DNA from: Calothrix sp. C42_A2020_038
GTDB lineage: Bacteria; Cyanobacteriota; Cyanobacteriia; Cyanobacteriales; Nostocaceae
Assembly (NCBI GenBank): GCA_015272395.1
Contig: JACYLQ010000020.1
Span: 1 to 40,667, forward strand
Length of the DNA: 40,667 nucleotides
Direction: 5' to 3'
Shown here: positions 17,320-25,997 of the stretch, one piece after another
How positions within the stretch are numbered: the first letter of the stretch is position 1
How the letters are laid out: every line of letters begins with the position of its first letter
Notes under the pieces: generated by a model
The model's database searches: none
What the model was told of the DNA's origin: nothing
What the model saw: only the letters and a program-made list of their open reading frames with translations
Made by a program: the position numbers and the translations under genes

Positions 17320-18684
17320 ATGACCACTTCTAACCGCCGCTATCATATTACAACCTTCGGTTGCCAGATGAACAAAGCCGACTCGGAGCGCATGGCTGGC
17401 ATTTTAGAAGACATGGGCTTTGAGTGGTCAGAAGACCCAAACCAAGCTAATGTAATTCTTTATAATACTTGTACTATACGCGATAACGCAGAACAGAAAG
17501 TATATTCTTATTTAGGTAGACAAGCAAAGCGTAAACATTCTGAACCTGATCTGACTTTGGTTGTTGCAGGTTGTGTCGCGCAACAAGAAGGTGAATCTTT
17601 ACTAAGACGTGTTCCAGAGTTAGATTTGGTCATGGGACCACAGCACGCTAACCGTCTTAAAGATTTGTTACAGCAAGTTTTTGATGGCAACCAAGTTGTT
17701 GCTACCGAACCCGTTCATATAATGGAGGATATCACCAAACCGCGCCGTGATAGTAAAGTGACGGCATGGGTAAATGTGATTTACGGGTGTAATGAGCGGT
17801 GTACTTATTGTGTAGTTCCTGGTGTACGTGGTGTTGAACAGTCGCGCACACCTGAAGCTATCCGTTTGGAAATGGAACAATTAGGGCACCAAGGTTATAA
17901 AGAAGTTACATTATTAGGGCAAAATATTGATGCATATGGTCGTGACCTACCTGGTACTACACCTGAAGGGCGCCACCTGCATACATTAACTGACTTACTG
18001 TACTATGTTCACGATATACCAGGTATTGAGCGGATTCGGTTTGCAACTTCGCACCCCCGTTATTTTACTGAACGGTTGATTAAAGCTTGTGCTGAACTAC
18101 CCAAGGTGTGCGAACACTTTCATATTCCGTTTCAATCAGGTGATAACGAAGTATTAAAGCGGATGTCGCGCGGGTATACACACGAGAAATATCGTCGTAT
18201 CATCGATAAAATTCGAGAATATATGCCCGATGCATCGATTAGCGCCGATGCAATTGTTGGTTTTCCTGGAGAAACGGAAGAACAATTTGAGAATACTCTC
18301 AAACTAGTAGAAGATATTGGCTTCGACTTGTTGAATACTGCTGCATACTCACCCCGTCCAGGTACACCTGCAGCAGTTTGGGATGAACAATTAAGCGAAG
18401 AAGTCAAAAGCGACAGATTGCAAAGATTAAATCATTTGGTTGCAATTAAAGCCGCAGAACGTTCGCAAAGATACATGGGACGCATTGAAGAGGTATTAGT
18501 AGAAGACCAAAACCCTAAAGATACAACCCAAGTAATGGGAAGAACTGGTGGAAACCGTTTGACTTTCTTTAGCGGAGATATTAATGACCTTAAAGGTCAG
18601 CTAGTTAAAGTCAAAATTACCGAAGTACGGGCTTTTAGTTTGACAGGTACACCTGTAAAAGTGCAAGAAGCGTTACTTGTATAA
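17320..18684 (+). CDS. miaB: tRNA-2-methylthio-N6-dimethylallyladenosine synthase MiaB
   Basis: 454 aa, the usual length. MiaB is a radical SAM enzyme with two [4Fe-4S] clusters that adds a methylthio group to i6A37 of tRNAs reading UNN codons. The N-terminal methylthiotransferase domain has the cluster cysteines in [28 protein letters not shown] and [11 protein letters not shown]. The radical SAM CxxxCxxC is CNERCTYC, followed by [14 protein letters not shown]-terminal TRAM domain ends the protein ([15 protein letters not shown]). ATG 17320 is 143 bases after the carotenoid oxygenase stop. An intrinsic terminator follows, so it is likely a single transcription unit. Confidence 0.97.
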   Translation: MTTSNRRYHITTFGCQMNKADSERMAGILEDMGFEWSEDPNQANVILYNTCTIRDNAEQKVYSYLGRQAKRKHSEPDLTLVVAGCVAQQEGESLLRRVPELDLVMGPQHANRLKDLLQQVFDGNQVVATEPVHIMEDITKPRRDSKVTAWVNVIYGCNERCTYCVVPGVRGVEQSRTPEAIRLEMEQLGHQGYKEVTLLGQNIDAYGRDLPGTTPEGRHLHTLTDLLYYVHDIPGIERIRFATSHPRYFTERLIKACAELPKVCEHFHIPFQSGDNEVLKRMSRGYTHEKYRRIIDKIREYMPDASISADAIVGFPGETEEQFENTLKLVEDIGFDLLNTAAYSPRPGTPAAVWDEQLSEEVKSDRLQRLNHLVAIKAAERSQRYMGRIEEVLVEDQNPKDTTQVMGRTGGNRLTFFSGDINDLKGQLVKVKITEVRAFSLTGTPVKVQEALLV

Positions 18685-18724
18685 TTATGTTCGCGATTTC
18701 TTTAAAAAATCGGAACCTTATATC

Positions 18725-18807
18725 ATGTCCGGTTGATTGCCCACCCTGTTAGAGAGGTTACGTGTAAAGTTTCTAACAGGTTTTTATATGGTTATGCTAC
18801 CGGACAT
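18725..18807 (+). terminator. Terminator after miaB nested in a wider inverted repeat
   Basis: CCTGTTAGA (18745-18753) pairs with TCTAACAGG (18772-18780) and is followed by TTTTTA, an intrinsic terminator 60 bases after miaB. It is enclosed by a second perfect 9-bp pair, ATGTCCGGT (18725-18733) and ACCGGACAT (18799-18807). The miaB transcript could form both stems. The gene at 18827 on the opposite strand ends just beyond, so the structure separates convergent units. Confidence 0.8.
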
Positions 18808-18826
18808 AGGACATAATATCTATACT

Positions 18827-19054
18827 TTATCTCAAAGATTCATAAACCATTGCAACCCCAATCAAGCACAATAAAGCTACTCCCAGGCGCCAAAACCATC
18901 CGAAGGAAAGTGACAGTAGCGTCAAACCTAAATGGGATACTCCTAAAATCATTGATAATGTGTACGCAATTGCGACTCCCACAGCTAGCAGCAAGAAGTA
19001 TTTCATGAACTTTGCGACTAAGCGTAACAGAGGACTGTATTGATTTGTAGTCAT
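18827..19054 (-). CDS. Small membrane protein, conserved-looking hypothetical
   Basis: 75 aa. After a polar N-terminus of about 15 residues there are two or three hydrophobic segments: FLLLAVGVAIAYTLSMILGV, LGLTLLSLSFGWFWRL and LGVALLCLIGVAMVYESLR. It is probably an inner- or thylakoid-membrane protein. No family is recognised. It is placed between the miaB terminator and a 488-base spacer, with its start facing that spacer. The frame and composition favour a real gene, but no Shine-Dalgarno sequence is clear. A single GGCGCC site lies inside. Confidence 0.6.
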   Translation of the reverse strand: MTTNQYSPLLRLVAKFMKYFLLLAVGVAIAYTLSMILGVSHLGLTLLSLSFGWFWRLGVALLCLIGVAMVYESLR

Positions 19055-19542
19055 GGTGATATGCTCGCTTTTTTTAATCGAAGAAGCTTGATTTATTACG
19101 TATTACTCGCACCAATTCGTTGCTTACTCCTCTCCACTTTTGACACTTATCATGAATTAGTGTTTCGCTCTTGTTTTAGTGATGGGCTATCCTTAAGCTC
19201 ATTGTCGTACACATCTACTACTCAGACATGGCACAATTTTACTTAAAACAACCACTATCTACATATATGTGATTCTGACAGTAGTTTAGTGACAATTGCT
19301 TACGTAATTTGTGACATCTAAAATTTATCATCACCCTGAGTGCTTGTCAATACTATAAGTTTGTGAATTATGAATAAATTTTAAGATGCTTATATAGTCA
19401 AAGATTTACATGTTAATTTTTGCTGATTTAGTTGCGTGCTAATAGAATAGGATGGTATCTGTGACATGTCACGACTATTGAATTTAAAAACGAGTAAATC
19501 TGTCACAAAAACATACTAATCAGGTAAGGTACCGTCGATCAG
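19055..19542. other. Promoter region upstream of the STAND/WD40 gene
   Basis: 488 bases without a supported gene. It contains several GTGACA/TGTCAC half-sites (GTGACAATTG near 19290, TTGTGACATC near 19311, GTGACATGTCAC at 19461-19472 and TGTCAC near 19500). These could be operator elements for the gene at 19543 or for the divergent small membrane protein gene. Confidence 0.45.
19461..19472. promoter_or_regulatory. Perfect 12-bp palindrome, candidate operator
   Basis: GTGACATGTCAC is a perfect palindrome 70 bases before the STAND gene start. It resembles a Crp site (TGTGA-N6-TCACA) but has a 4-base spacer between the half-sites, so a different dimeric regulator is equally possible. Other GTGACA half-sites are nearby. 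Confidence 0.4.
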
Positions 19543-22500
19543 ATGAACGAAACAAGTTTAAAACAAGTAAAGCAAACCTTTGAGAAGTTGACACCTCGAC
19601 GCAAAGAGGTGCTGCAAATGGTTCTGAAGGGAGAATCTGACGATGCAATTGCTCAGGTATTGAATATTAAGTCAGCTACAGTTAGGAAATATTTAGAACG
19701 CTTGTATCAAGCATTTGGGGTGGGTAAACGGGTTGAATTGGTAACGCTGTTAGGCAAGTATGAGAAAGATTTTCACAGTCACAATCAAGATACAGATGTA
19801 TCACAATTAGTAGATACTTCCAAAAAGACAAAACAGGATTTGGGAGAAGCACCTAGTGGGCAGAATTTTTATGGGCGTACAGAAGAACTACAAACTTTAA
19901 AACATTGGATTGTTGATGATAATTGCCGTTTAGTCACACTTTTAGGGATGGGTGGGTTAGGAAAGACTACTTTATCTGTAAAGTTAGTGGAGTTGTTATG
20001 CGAACCAGAGTTTAATTTTGATTTCATTATTTGGCGGAGTCTTCGTGAAGCACGCAAGTTAGAGAAAATTTTAGTAGACTGCATTCAATTTTTATCTGAC
20101 CAAAGAGAAGTTGATATTGGGGGTAGTATTAACGATAAAGTCTCACTTTTAATCGATTATTTGCGAAGCGCGCGTTGTTTGTTAGTACTTGATAATTTTG
20201 AGTCCATTTTACAGAGTGAGACGAATGTTGGTTTATATCAAGAGGATTATCAGGATTACGGGGTATTAATCAAACGTATATGTGAATCTTTGCACCAAAG
20301 TTGCTTGATTTTAACTAGTCGAATTAAGCCAGAAGATATTGCAGTTCAAGAAGGAGAAAATTTACCCGTTCGTTCGCTTTTACTACAAGGATTGAAAGGA
20401 AATGAAGCGCTCAGAGTTTTAGAAGATAAAGGGTTAGCTGGTTCTGATGAGGAAATGCGACAATTAGTCAAACTGTACAGTGGCAATCCTTTAGCTTTAA
20501 AAATTGTTTCTACATTTATTAAGGATTTGTTTAATGGTAATATCGAGGCTTTTTTTGAGCAAGGTTTAACAGCTTTTGTTGGGATTGAAAGTTTATTAGA
20601 TAGTCAATTCCATAATTTATCTGAGTTAGAAAAGGAAATTATGTACTGGTTTGCGATTAACCGTGAACCTATTTCGATCAAAGAACTATTTGACCAAATA
20701 GTTGAAAAACCAGTATATTTTAATTTGGTCAATAGTTTGGGTAAACTAAAAGCTCGCTCACTAATTGAAACAGTCGATAGTAAGTTTACTCTCCAAAATG
20801 TTGTGATGGAGTATATGATTGGACTGTTAATAAAACAAATTAGTGAGGAAATCAATATAGGCGAGTATAAGCTTTTAAATCAGTATTCGTTAATACAAGC
20901 TACTGCCAAAGATTATATCAGAAACCGTCAAATCGAATTGATTCTGAAACCAATAGCCAAAAATTTATCAGTAGATGATGTTGAGGTCAAACTTGTCCAA
21001 CCACTTCGTGAACGGAAAGAGGGTTTAATTCACAAAGGTTATGCAGTTGGTAATATTATCAACTTGCTAGTATATTTAAACTACAATTTATCAGGTCTTG
21101 ATTTATCCAATTTAACCATTTGGCAAGCGTACTTGCGCGGTGCCAGATTGCGTTACGTTAACCTGATGAATTCCGATTTAAACAAATCACGTTTTACAGA
21201 AGCGTTCGGCACCGCTTTGTCATTAGCATCGAGTCCAATAGATTCGATATGGGCAATGGGTGATACCAAAAATCGAATTCGCCTGCGATATAGTGAAGGT
21301 CAACAATGGCTAATCATGGAAGGACACACAAATTGGGTGCGTTCAATTGCTTTTAGTAGTGACGGAAAAATGTTGGCTAGCGCTAGCGATGATAAAACAG
21401 TGATGCTATGGGATACGAGTACGGGACAGCGTTTAAAAACTTTAGAAGGACACAATAGCAGAGTTTGGTCTGTAGCAATTAGCCCGGACGGTAATACTAT
21501 CGCTAGTGGAAGTGAAGATAAAACAATTCGACTCTGGCGCCCATCTTCAGGCAAGTGCTATAAAGTTTTGGGAAAACACACCAATTGGGTTAGGTCTGTC
21601 GCGTTTAGTCCTGATGGGCGTATATTAGCCAGTGGTAGCAGCGATACCAGCATTATTTTATGGGATGTTAATTCATGGGAATGCATAAAAACTCTACAAG
21701 CACATACTGCGCGCGTTCGTTCTGTAACCTTTAGTCCAGATGGTAAAAAATTAGCAAGTAGTAGTGATGATTGTACAATTATCCTCTGGAATGTTGAAAA
21801 CGGTAAAAAGTTGCAAACATTTACTGGACACAAAAGTTGGGTCAGGTCTATCGCTTTTCACCTTAAGCGCAATTTACTAGCTAGTGGAAGTGAGGATTGT
21901 GATGTCATACTTTGGGATATTAGTACAGGTAAACGCAAAAATACTTTATCAGAGCATAGTGCTAGGGTTTGGTCAGTGACTTTCTGTGGTGAAGATTGTG
22001 ACACTTTAATCAGTAGTAGCGACGACAAAACTGTCAAAATATGGGATGTTAATACTGGCGAATGTGTAAAAACTTTTCAAGGTCACACAAATTGGGCTTG
22101 GTCAATTGCTTTTAGCAGTGATGGTCAAAAGTTAATAAGTGCAAACGAAGACAAAAAAATCAAAATTTGGGACACTGAGACTGGTAAAGTTTGTAAGAAC
22201 TTGCCTGCACACAATAACCGCATACGCACGCTTGCTGTTAGCCCAAGTGGTGATCTTATTGCTAGTGGTAGCGATGATACACTGATTAAGCTTTGGAATC
22301 TTAAAAACGGTCAACTTCTGAAAACTTTTGCTGACCATCCCGACCGAGTTTTATCAATAGCTTTTAGTCCTGATGGTAAAAAGTTGGTGAGTGCTGGTGA
22401 TGATAAGATTTTACGTATTTGGGATATTTCTACTGGCGAGTGTAGCAAAACATCAGACCGTCATAGTAGTTGGATTTGGTCGGTGGCATTTAGTCCCAAT

Positions 22501-23076
22501 GGCAAACTGTTAGCTAGTGGTAGTGAAGATACAACGATTAAAGTTTGGGATGCAATGACCCAAAAGTGTTTGCAAATCTTCAAAGGTCACACTGACTGGG
22601 TTAGGTCAGTCAAATTTCACCCCAATGGCAAAATTCTAGCTAGCGGTAGCGAAGATAAAACAGCCAAGCTTTGGGACATCATAACAGGTGACTGTATTCA
22701 AACCTTGAAAGTTGATACAGGTTGGGTTCGTTCGATTGCTTTTAGCCCAGATGGTCGTTTTTTAGCTGTTAGTGGTGGCAGCACGCTTGTAGAAATTTGG
22801 GATATGGATACAAACAAAAATAAAAATAAACTATACAAAACTTTACAAGGGCATCGAGAAAGGCTGTGGTCTGTAGCTTTTAGTACTGATAGTAAAACTT
22901 TAGCTACTAGTAGTGAGGACGGCGATATTTTACTTTGGGATGTTATAACAGGTCAACAATTAAAATCACTGCGGGCGCCAGCAATTTACGAAGGTCTAAA
23001 TATCACTGGTGTTGTTAACCTTACAGAAGCGCAAATTGATACTTTAATAACTTTAGGAGCTATCCAAGATGAGTAA
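19543..23076 (+). CDS. STAND NTPase: LuxR-like HTH, NB-ARC and WD40 repeats
   Basis: 1177 aa. Residues about 8-75 form a LuxR/GerE-type helix-turn-helix (LTPRRKEVLQMVLKGESDDA, then TVRKYLERLYQAFGV). NB-ARC follows with P-loop GMGGLGKTT (135-143), Walker B LLVLDNF (213-219) and sensor LILTSR. A winged-helix region precedes a short pentapeptide-like stretch (about 515-550: LDLSNLTIWQAYLRGARL). The C-terminus has 13 clear WD40 repeats from about 590, preceded by one degenerate repeat (about 552-587), together enough for two seven-bladed propellers. The tail is NITGVVNLTEAQIDTLITLGA. STAND proteins are switches that oligomerise when the sensor repeats bind a ligand; here the N-terminal output slot is a DNA-binding-type domain. 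The stop codon overlaps the start of the next gene (ATGAGTAA), indicating translational coupling. Confidence 0.93.
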   Translation: MNETSLKQVKQTFEKLTPRRKEVLQMVLKGESDDAIAQVLNIKSATVRKYLERLYQAFGVGKRVELVTLLGKYEKDFHSHNQDTDVSQLVDTSKKTKQDLGEAPSGQNFYGRTEELQTLKHWIVDDNCRLVTLLGMGGLGKTTLSVKLVELLCEPEFNFDFIIWRSLREARKLEKILVDCIQFLSDQREVDIGGSINDKVSLLIDYLRSARCLLVLDNFESILQSETNVGLYQEDYQDYGVLIKRICESLHQSCLILTSRIKPEDIAVQEGENLPVRSLLLQGLKGNEALRVLEDKGLAGSDEEMRQLVKLYSGNPLALKIVSTFIKDLFNGNIEAFFEQGLTAFVGIESLLDSQFHNLSELEKEIMYWFAINREPISIKELFDQIVEKPVYFNLVNSLGKLKARSLIETVDSKFTLQNVVMEYMIGLLIKQISEEINIGEYKLLNQYSLIQATAKDYIRNRQIELILKPIAKNLSVDDVEVKLVQPLRERKEGLIHKGYAVGNIINLLVYLNYNLSGLDLSNLTIWQAYLRGARLRYVNLMNSDLNKSRFTEAFGTALSLASSPIDSIWAMGDTKNRIRLRYSEGQQWLIMEGHTNWVRSIAFSSDGKMLASASDDKTVMLWDTSTGQRLKTLEGHNSRVWSVAISPDGNTIASGSEDKTIRLWRPSSGKCYKVLGKHTNWVRSVAFSPDGRILASGSSDTSIILWDVNSWECIKTLQAHTARVRSVTFSPDGKKLASSSDDCTIILWNVENGKKLQTFTGHKSWVRSIAFHLKRNLLASGSEDCDVILWDISTGKRKNTLSEHSARVWSVTFCGEDCDTLISSSDDKTVKIWDVNTGECVKTFQGHTNWAWSIAFSSDGQKLISANEDKKIKIWDTETGKVCKNLPAHNNRIRTLAVSPSGDLIASGSDDTLIKLWNLKNGQLLKTFADHPDRVLSIAFSPDGKKLVSAGDDKILRIWDISTGECSKTSDRHSSWIWSVAFSPNGKLLASGSEDTTIKVWDAMTQKCLQIFKGHTDWVRSVKFHPNGKILASGSEDKTAKLWDIITGDCIQTLKVDTGWVRSIAFSPDGRFLAVSGGSTLVEIWDMDTNKNKNKLYKTLQGHRERLWSVAFSTDSKTLATSSEDGDILLWDVITGQQLKSLRAPAIYEGLNITGVVNLTEAQIDTLITLGAIQDE

Positions 23077-23821
23077 ACCCTCCACCTTATACCAATCTGC
23101 ATTAATTGGTATCACAACTTATGGGCGCCGTGACCCCATTCCCTTTTCTTTACCAAGTACGTATCTTGATTCTGTCCGTAAAGCAGGTGGTACTCCACTT
23201 CTATTACCACCTGGAGACAGTAACCCCGCAACCCTTTTAAAACGACTCGATGGTTTGATTATTACAGGTGGAGGTGATATTAATCCTGCTTTATATAACG
23301 GCACCGATCACCCGATGGTGTACTCAGTCGATAACGAGCGTGATGCATTTGAAATCAATTTAGCAAAGTTCGCGTTAGAAAATGAAATACCCGTACTTGG
23401 CATTTGTCGTGGTTTACAAATACTCGTTGTTGCTTCTGGTGGAACTTTAATACCCCATATACCAGACGAGTATGGTACATCAGTTGCACATCGATTAGAA
23501 CCAGAACCAGGTATCCGCAAAGCTACAGAACATAATGTAGTAATTACACCCAATAGTCGCTTAGGAAAATTAATTCAGAAAACTCAAATACCAGTAGTTT
23601 CATGGCATCACCAAGCCATCGGAAAACTTCCATCGAATTGGCGCGCAGTTGCCCATGCAAGCGATGATAAAGTTATTGAAGCAGCAGAACATTTACATCA
23701 TCCTTGGGCAGTAGGAGTACAATGGCATCCTGAAATGTCTCAAAATGACCCAAATCATGAGCGTATATTCAAAGGATTTATAGAATCGACTTATAGTCAA
23801 CAAAATTTATTATCAGCTTGA
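23069..23821 (+). CDS. Class I glutamine amidotransferase, gamma-glutamyl-GABA hydrolase family (peptidase C26)
   Basis: 250 aa. The family hydrolyses gamma-glutamyl amide bonds, for example gamma-glutamyl-GABA in the putrescine pathway (PuuD). The class I triad is visible: nucleophile Cys in LGICRGLQILVVASGG, His and Glu in GVQWHPEMS near the end. The GGGDINPALY segment and N-terminal IGITTYGRRDP are typical of the group. ATG 23069 overlaps the STAND gene by 8 bases, so the two are probably cotranslated. No other polyamine genes are nearby, so the substrate may differ. Confidence 0.93.
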   Translation: MSKPSTLYQSALIGITTYGRRDPIPFSLPSTYLDSVRKAGGTPLLLPPGDSNPATLLKRLDGLIITGGGDINPALYNGTDHPMVYSVDNERDAFEINLAKFALENEIPVLGICRGLQILVVASGGTLIPHIPDEYGTSVAHRLEPEPGIRKATEHNVVITPNSRLGKLIQKTQIPVVSWHHQAIGKLPSNWRAVAHASDDKVIEAAEHLHHPWAVGVQWHPEMSQNDPNHERIFKGFIESTYSQQNLLSA

Positions 23822-24028
23822 TAATATTCTTACCACAAAGAGAAAAGATAACTAAATCGTAGGTTGGGGAACCGAGCGCAACTGCAAAGGTTCCCCCCAC
23901 CCTTTACAAAACCGAATTAAAAACTTGTTGTGCAATCAGATTTAATTGTAGGAACGTAGGAGATTTAATTAAATGATTTCCCCTAAACATTGTTTTTACA
24001 TATTCTCCATCAATTAACTCGCATATCA

Positions 24029-24754
24029 TCAAATAGAGTAATCTTGTAATAAACTATCCAACCCAGACCAGAATGTATCTAGTCCTTTAGCCATTAGTTC
24101 GGCGCCTTTAATTGTAGTATCTAATACTTCTGGATATTTTCCAATGACTAGAACTGTTAGCTCTAATGCTTCCTGTGCATGTCTTGTTTCTATTCCGTCA
24201 TTGAAACAATCAGCAAAATAAGCTTCTTCTTTAACGAAAGGAAAACTATTAGATAAACTATTCATAATCGCGCGCATCCAATCATCGGCAAACATTTCTA
24301 TTACACACCAAGCTCCCAATGACTTGGGATATAAATTTTGTACTAAAGATATAAAGTTTGCAGTAATTGGGTCAAGAACGTTTTGTAATTTATCCAAACT
24401 ACCAAATTCTTCATCATCAATTAAAATTTTGGCGCCCATGTGTACAAATGCACGAGTTAACTGATAATGATGGGTATCACCATTTATCAAACCATCATCA
24501 TCGTTGATTACTTTCAGCTTACGGACTCGTAGGGCTGGACTATCAAGATACGGTATATGGTATACCATAACTCGCGTGGCGTGACATGCTGCTTGATATC
24601 GTAGATGTAAATGCCCTAGTAAGTCTTCACTATTAAGTTTTTCAATTTCTAACGCGCCTAAATTGGCAAAAAAAGGATGTTGCGATGGTAAATGTTCTTG
24701 ATAAAGCTTAGTTATATAGTCTTTAAATACTAGCTCGGCATTTTGAATTTGCAT
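24029..24754 (-). CDS. Probable heme-oxygenase-fold iron-containing redox enzyme
   Basis: 241 aa, mainly helical. Candidate metal ligands are spread as in heme-oxygenase-like diiron oxidases: ACHATRVMVYH, THHYQL, WCVIEMFADDWM and YFADCFNDGIETRHAQEA, where Glu, Asp and His recur at helical spacing. This pattern is what suggests the TenA/PqqC-like iron-containing redox enzyme group. No signal peptide or membrane segment is visible. It is monocistronic on the minus strand. The alternative is an unrelated helical protein; the call rests on motif spacing seen by eye. Confidence 0.5.
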   Translation of the reverse strand: MQIQNAELVFKDYITKLYQEHLPSQHPFFANLGALEIEKLNSEDLLGHLHLRYQAACHATRVMVYHIPYLDSPALRVRKLKVINDDDGLINGDTHHYQLTRAFVHMGAKILIDDEEFGSLDKLQNVLDPITANFISLVQNLYPKSLGAWCVIEMFADDWMRAIMNSLSNSFPFVKEEAYFADCFNDGIETRHAQEALELTVLVIGKYPEVLDTTIKGAELMAKGLDTFWSGLDSLLQDYSI

Positions 24755-24854
24755 ATATTTAAAAATAAATACCGGGCTTTCATTTTAATTTATCAATTTT
24801 ATCTTTTCATGAAAATTAAGATAATATTTATTAATTTTATTAAAGAAAACAAAT

Positions 24855-24869
24855 GGGCAAAGGATGCCC
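24855..24869. repeat. Short inverted repeat GGGCA-N5-TGCCC, dispersed type
   Basis: GGGCAAAGGATGCCC is followed by GTTCTACAAG. The same layout, a short GC stem followed by GTTCTA or GTGCTAC, recurs at 2941 and 35029. It looks like a dispersed palindromic element, located between two minus-strand genes. Confidence 0.55.
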
Positions 24870-24893
24870 GTTCTACAAGATAAATATTTCTTT

Positions 24894-25109
24894 TTAGGGG
24901 ACTTGTGAAATATCGCTGCCGTCAATTTCTGGTATTGCGAATGCATCCAATGTCCCCAGAGGAGGTCTTCTTGGTACCCTTACACCGCTTCCTGAAGGAT
25001 AGTCTGGGTCTATTCGTATAACTGGGAGTTGAAACGCTTGCCATAGCTCAAAAACTGACCAAATTAAGCTGAAGAAAGAAGCTGCTATTAATAAGTACGC
25101 ATATATCAT
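24894..25109 (-). CDS. Small single-pass membrane protein, hypothetical
   Basis: 71 aa. An N-terminal hydrophobic segment, YLLIAASFFSLIWSVFELW, is followed by a polar, Pro-rich tail (DPDYPSGSGVRVPRRPP), suggesting a membrane anchor with a soluble tail. It starts only 10 bases from the candidate PadR operator and diverges from the padR gene, so it may be controlled by the same regulator. Family unknown, and the ORF is short enough that it could be spurious. Confidence 0.45.
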   Translation of the reverse strand: MIYAYLLIAASFFSLIWSVFELWQAFQLPVIRIDPDYPSGSGVRVPRRPPLGTLDAFAIPEIDGSDISQVP

Positions 25110-25119
25110 ACTGTTACAC

Positions 25120-25138
25120 TATATCTAAACTAGATATA
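25120..25138. promoter_or_regulatory. 8-3-8 perfect inverted repeat, candidate PadR operator
   Basis: TATATCTA-AAC-TAGATATA lies in the 77-base divergent region between the small membrane protein gene and padR. A looser copy with TTAGATTCGATAT follows at about 25157. PadR-type repressors usually bind AT-rich dyads upstream of their own gene, so autoregulation is a reasonable inference. Confidence 0.55.
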
Positions 25139-25186
25139 TTATATTATGATATATTTAGATTCGATATAAAGTGATATCAACACGAA

Positions 25187-25525
25187 ATGAAGCCAATTGA
25201 TTTTTTGCCATTAAAACCAGCAGTATTTCATATCCTGCTTTCGCTTGCCGATGCCAACCGTCACGGCTATGGGATTATGCAGGAAGTGCAGGTGAGGACG
25301 GGTGGTTTAGTTAAGCTTGGTCCTGGAACGCTTTATACAGCTATTAAGCGTTTAGTTATGGATGGACTAATAATGGAGAGTGAGGGTACAGATGGCTGTG
25401 ATGATGAGCGGCGCCGATATTACAGTATTACTGAGTTGGGGCGAGAAGTTATTGCGTTAGAAGCCAAGCGGTTAGAAGATTTAGTAGATATGGCAAGGAA
25501 CAAAAATCTACTTTCATCGATTTGA
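25187..25525 (+). CDS. PadR family transcriptional regulator
   Basis: 112 aa, the size of a short PadR protein. It has the family's winged helix: FHILLSLADANRHGYGIMQE, then the recognition region GPGTLYTAIKRLVMDGLI, the wing with DERRRYYSITELG, and a C-terminal dimerisation helix. PadR regulators respond to small aromatic or lipophilic ligands, often via a partner gene. The start ATG 25187 is 48 bases after the candidate operator. The next gene follows after 25 bases and is probably in the same operon. Confidence 0.93.
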   Translation: MKPIDFLPLKPAVFHILLSLADANRHGYGIMQEVQVRTGGLVKLGPGTLYTAIKRLVMDGLIMESEGTDGCDDERRRYYSITELGREVIALEAKRLEDLVDMARNKNLLSSI

Positions 25526-25550
25526 ATACGCTAATCCAAGGAGAAAGTTT

Positions 25551-25886
25551 ATGTCACTATCACGATTAGCGTTACACATATCAGTTGGAATTTACAGTTG
25601 CTTGTTAATTATTTACCCTGCTAACTTTCGACGCGAGTTTGGAGAAGAGATGATTGCAGTGTTTGAAGATATGACAAAAGATGCAATGCGTGTGAGGGGG
25701 ATTTGGGGATTGGTAGGAGTTTGGCATACAGTTTTGTATGAGTTGTGGAGTACTGCGGGCGAGCAACATTTACTAGCGGGGAGTTATTATCGTTTTCATA
25801 AAATCAAAAATCGTGCCTTGCAAGCTGTTTTGAGTTTGATTGGGTTAGTTGGGGGGTTGGTTTGGTTGAAGAGTGGGAAGCATTGA
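25551..25886 (+). CDS. Small PadR-partner protein with C-terminal membrane segment
   Basis: 111 aa. After an N-terminal hydrophobic stretch (LHISVGIYSCLLIIYP) it has ANFRREFGEEMIAVFEDMTK, a pattern found in the small proteins or permease-prefix domains encoded next to PadR genes. It ends with a second hydrophobic segment (LQAVLSLIGLVGGLVWLKSG). AAGGAGA lies at a good distance before ATG 25551. It is in the same unit as padR and is probably under its control. Its molecular role is not known. Confidence 0.7.
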   Translation: MSLSRLALHISVGIYSCLLIIYPANFRREFGEEMIAVFEDMTKDAMRVRGIWGLVGVWHTVLYELWSTAGEQHLLAGSYYRFHKIKNRALQAVLSLIGLVGGLVWLKSGKH

Positions 25887-25997
25887 GCTTTGATTGGATG
25901 GGAATATTCTCACAAGAAAAATCTTGTATGAAAAGTGTGGCAAAAACGCCATCTTGTGGTAATCTATTCAGGATTTAACGGTGTGACGGAGGATGTC

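Noticed and set aside
19040-19246. 68-codon plus-strand open frame upstream of the STAND gene
   Set aside because: It overlaps the start of the small membrane protein gene, has Ser/Cys-rich random-looking composition and no ribosome site.
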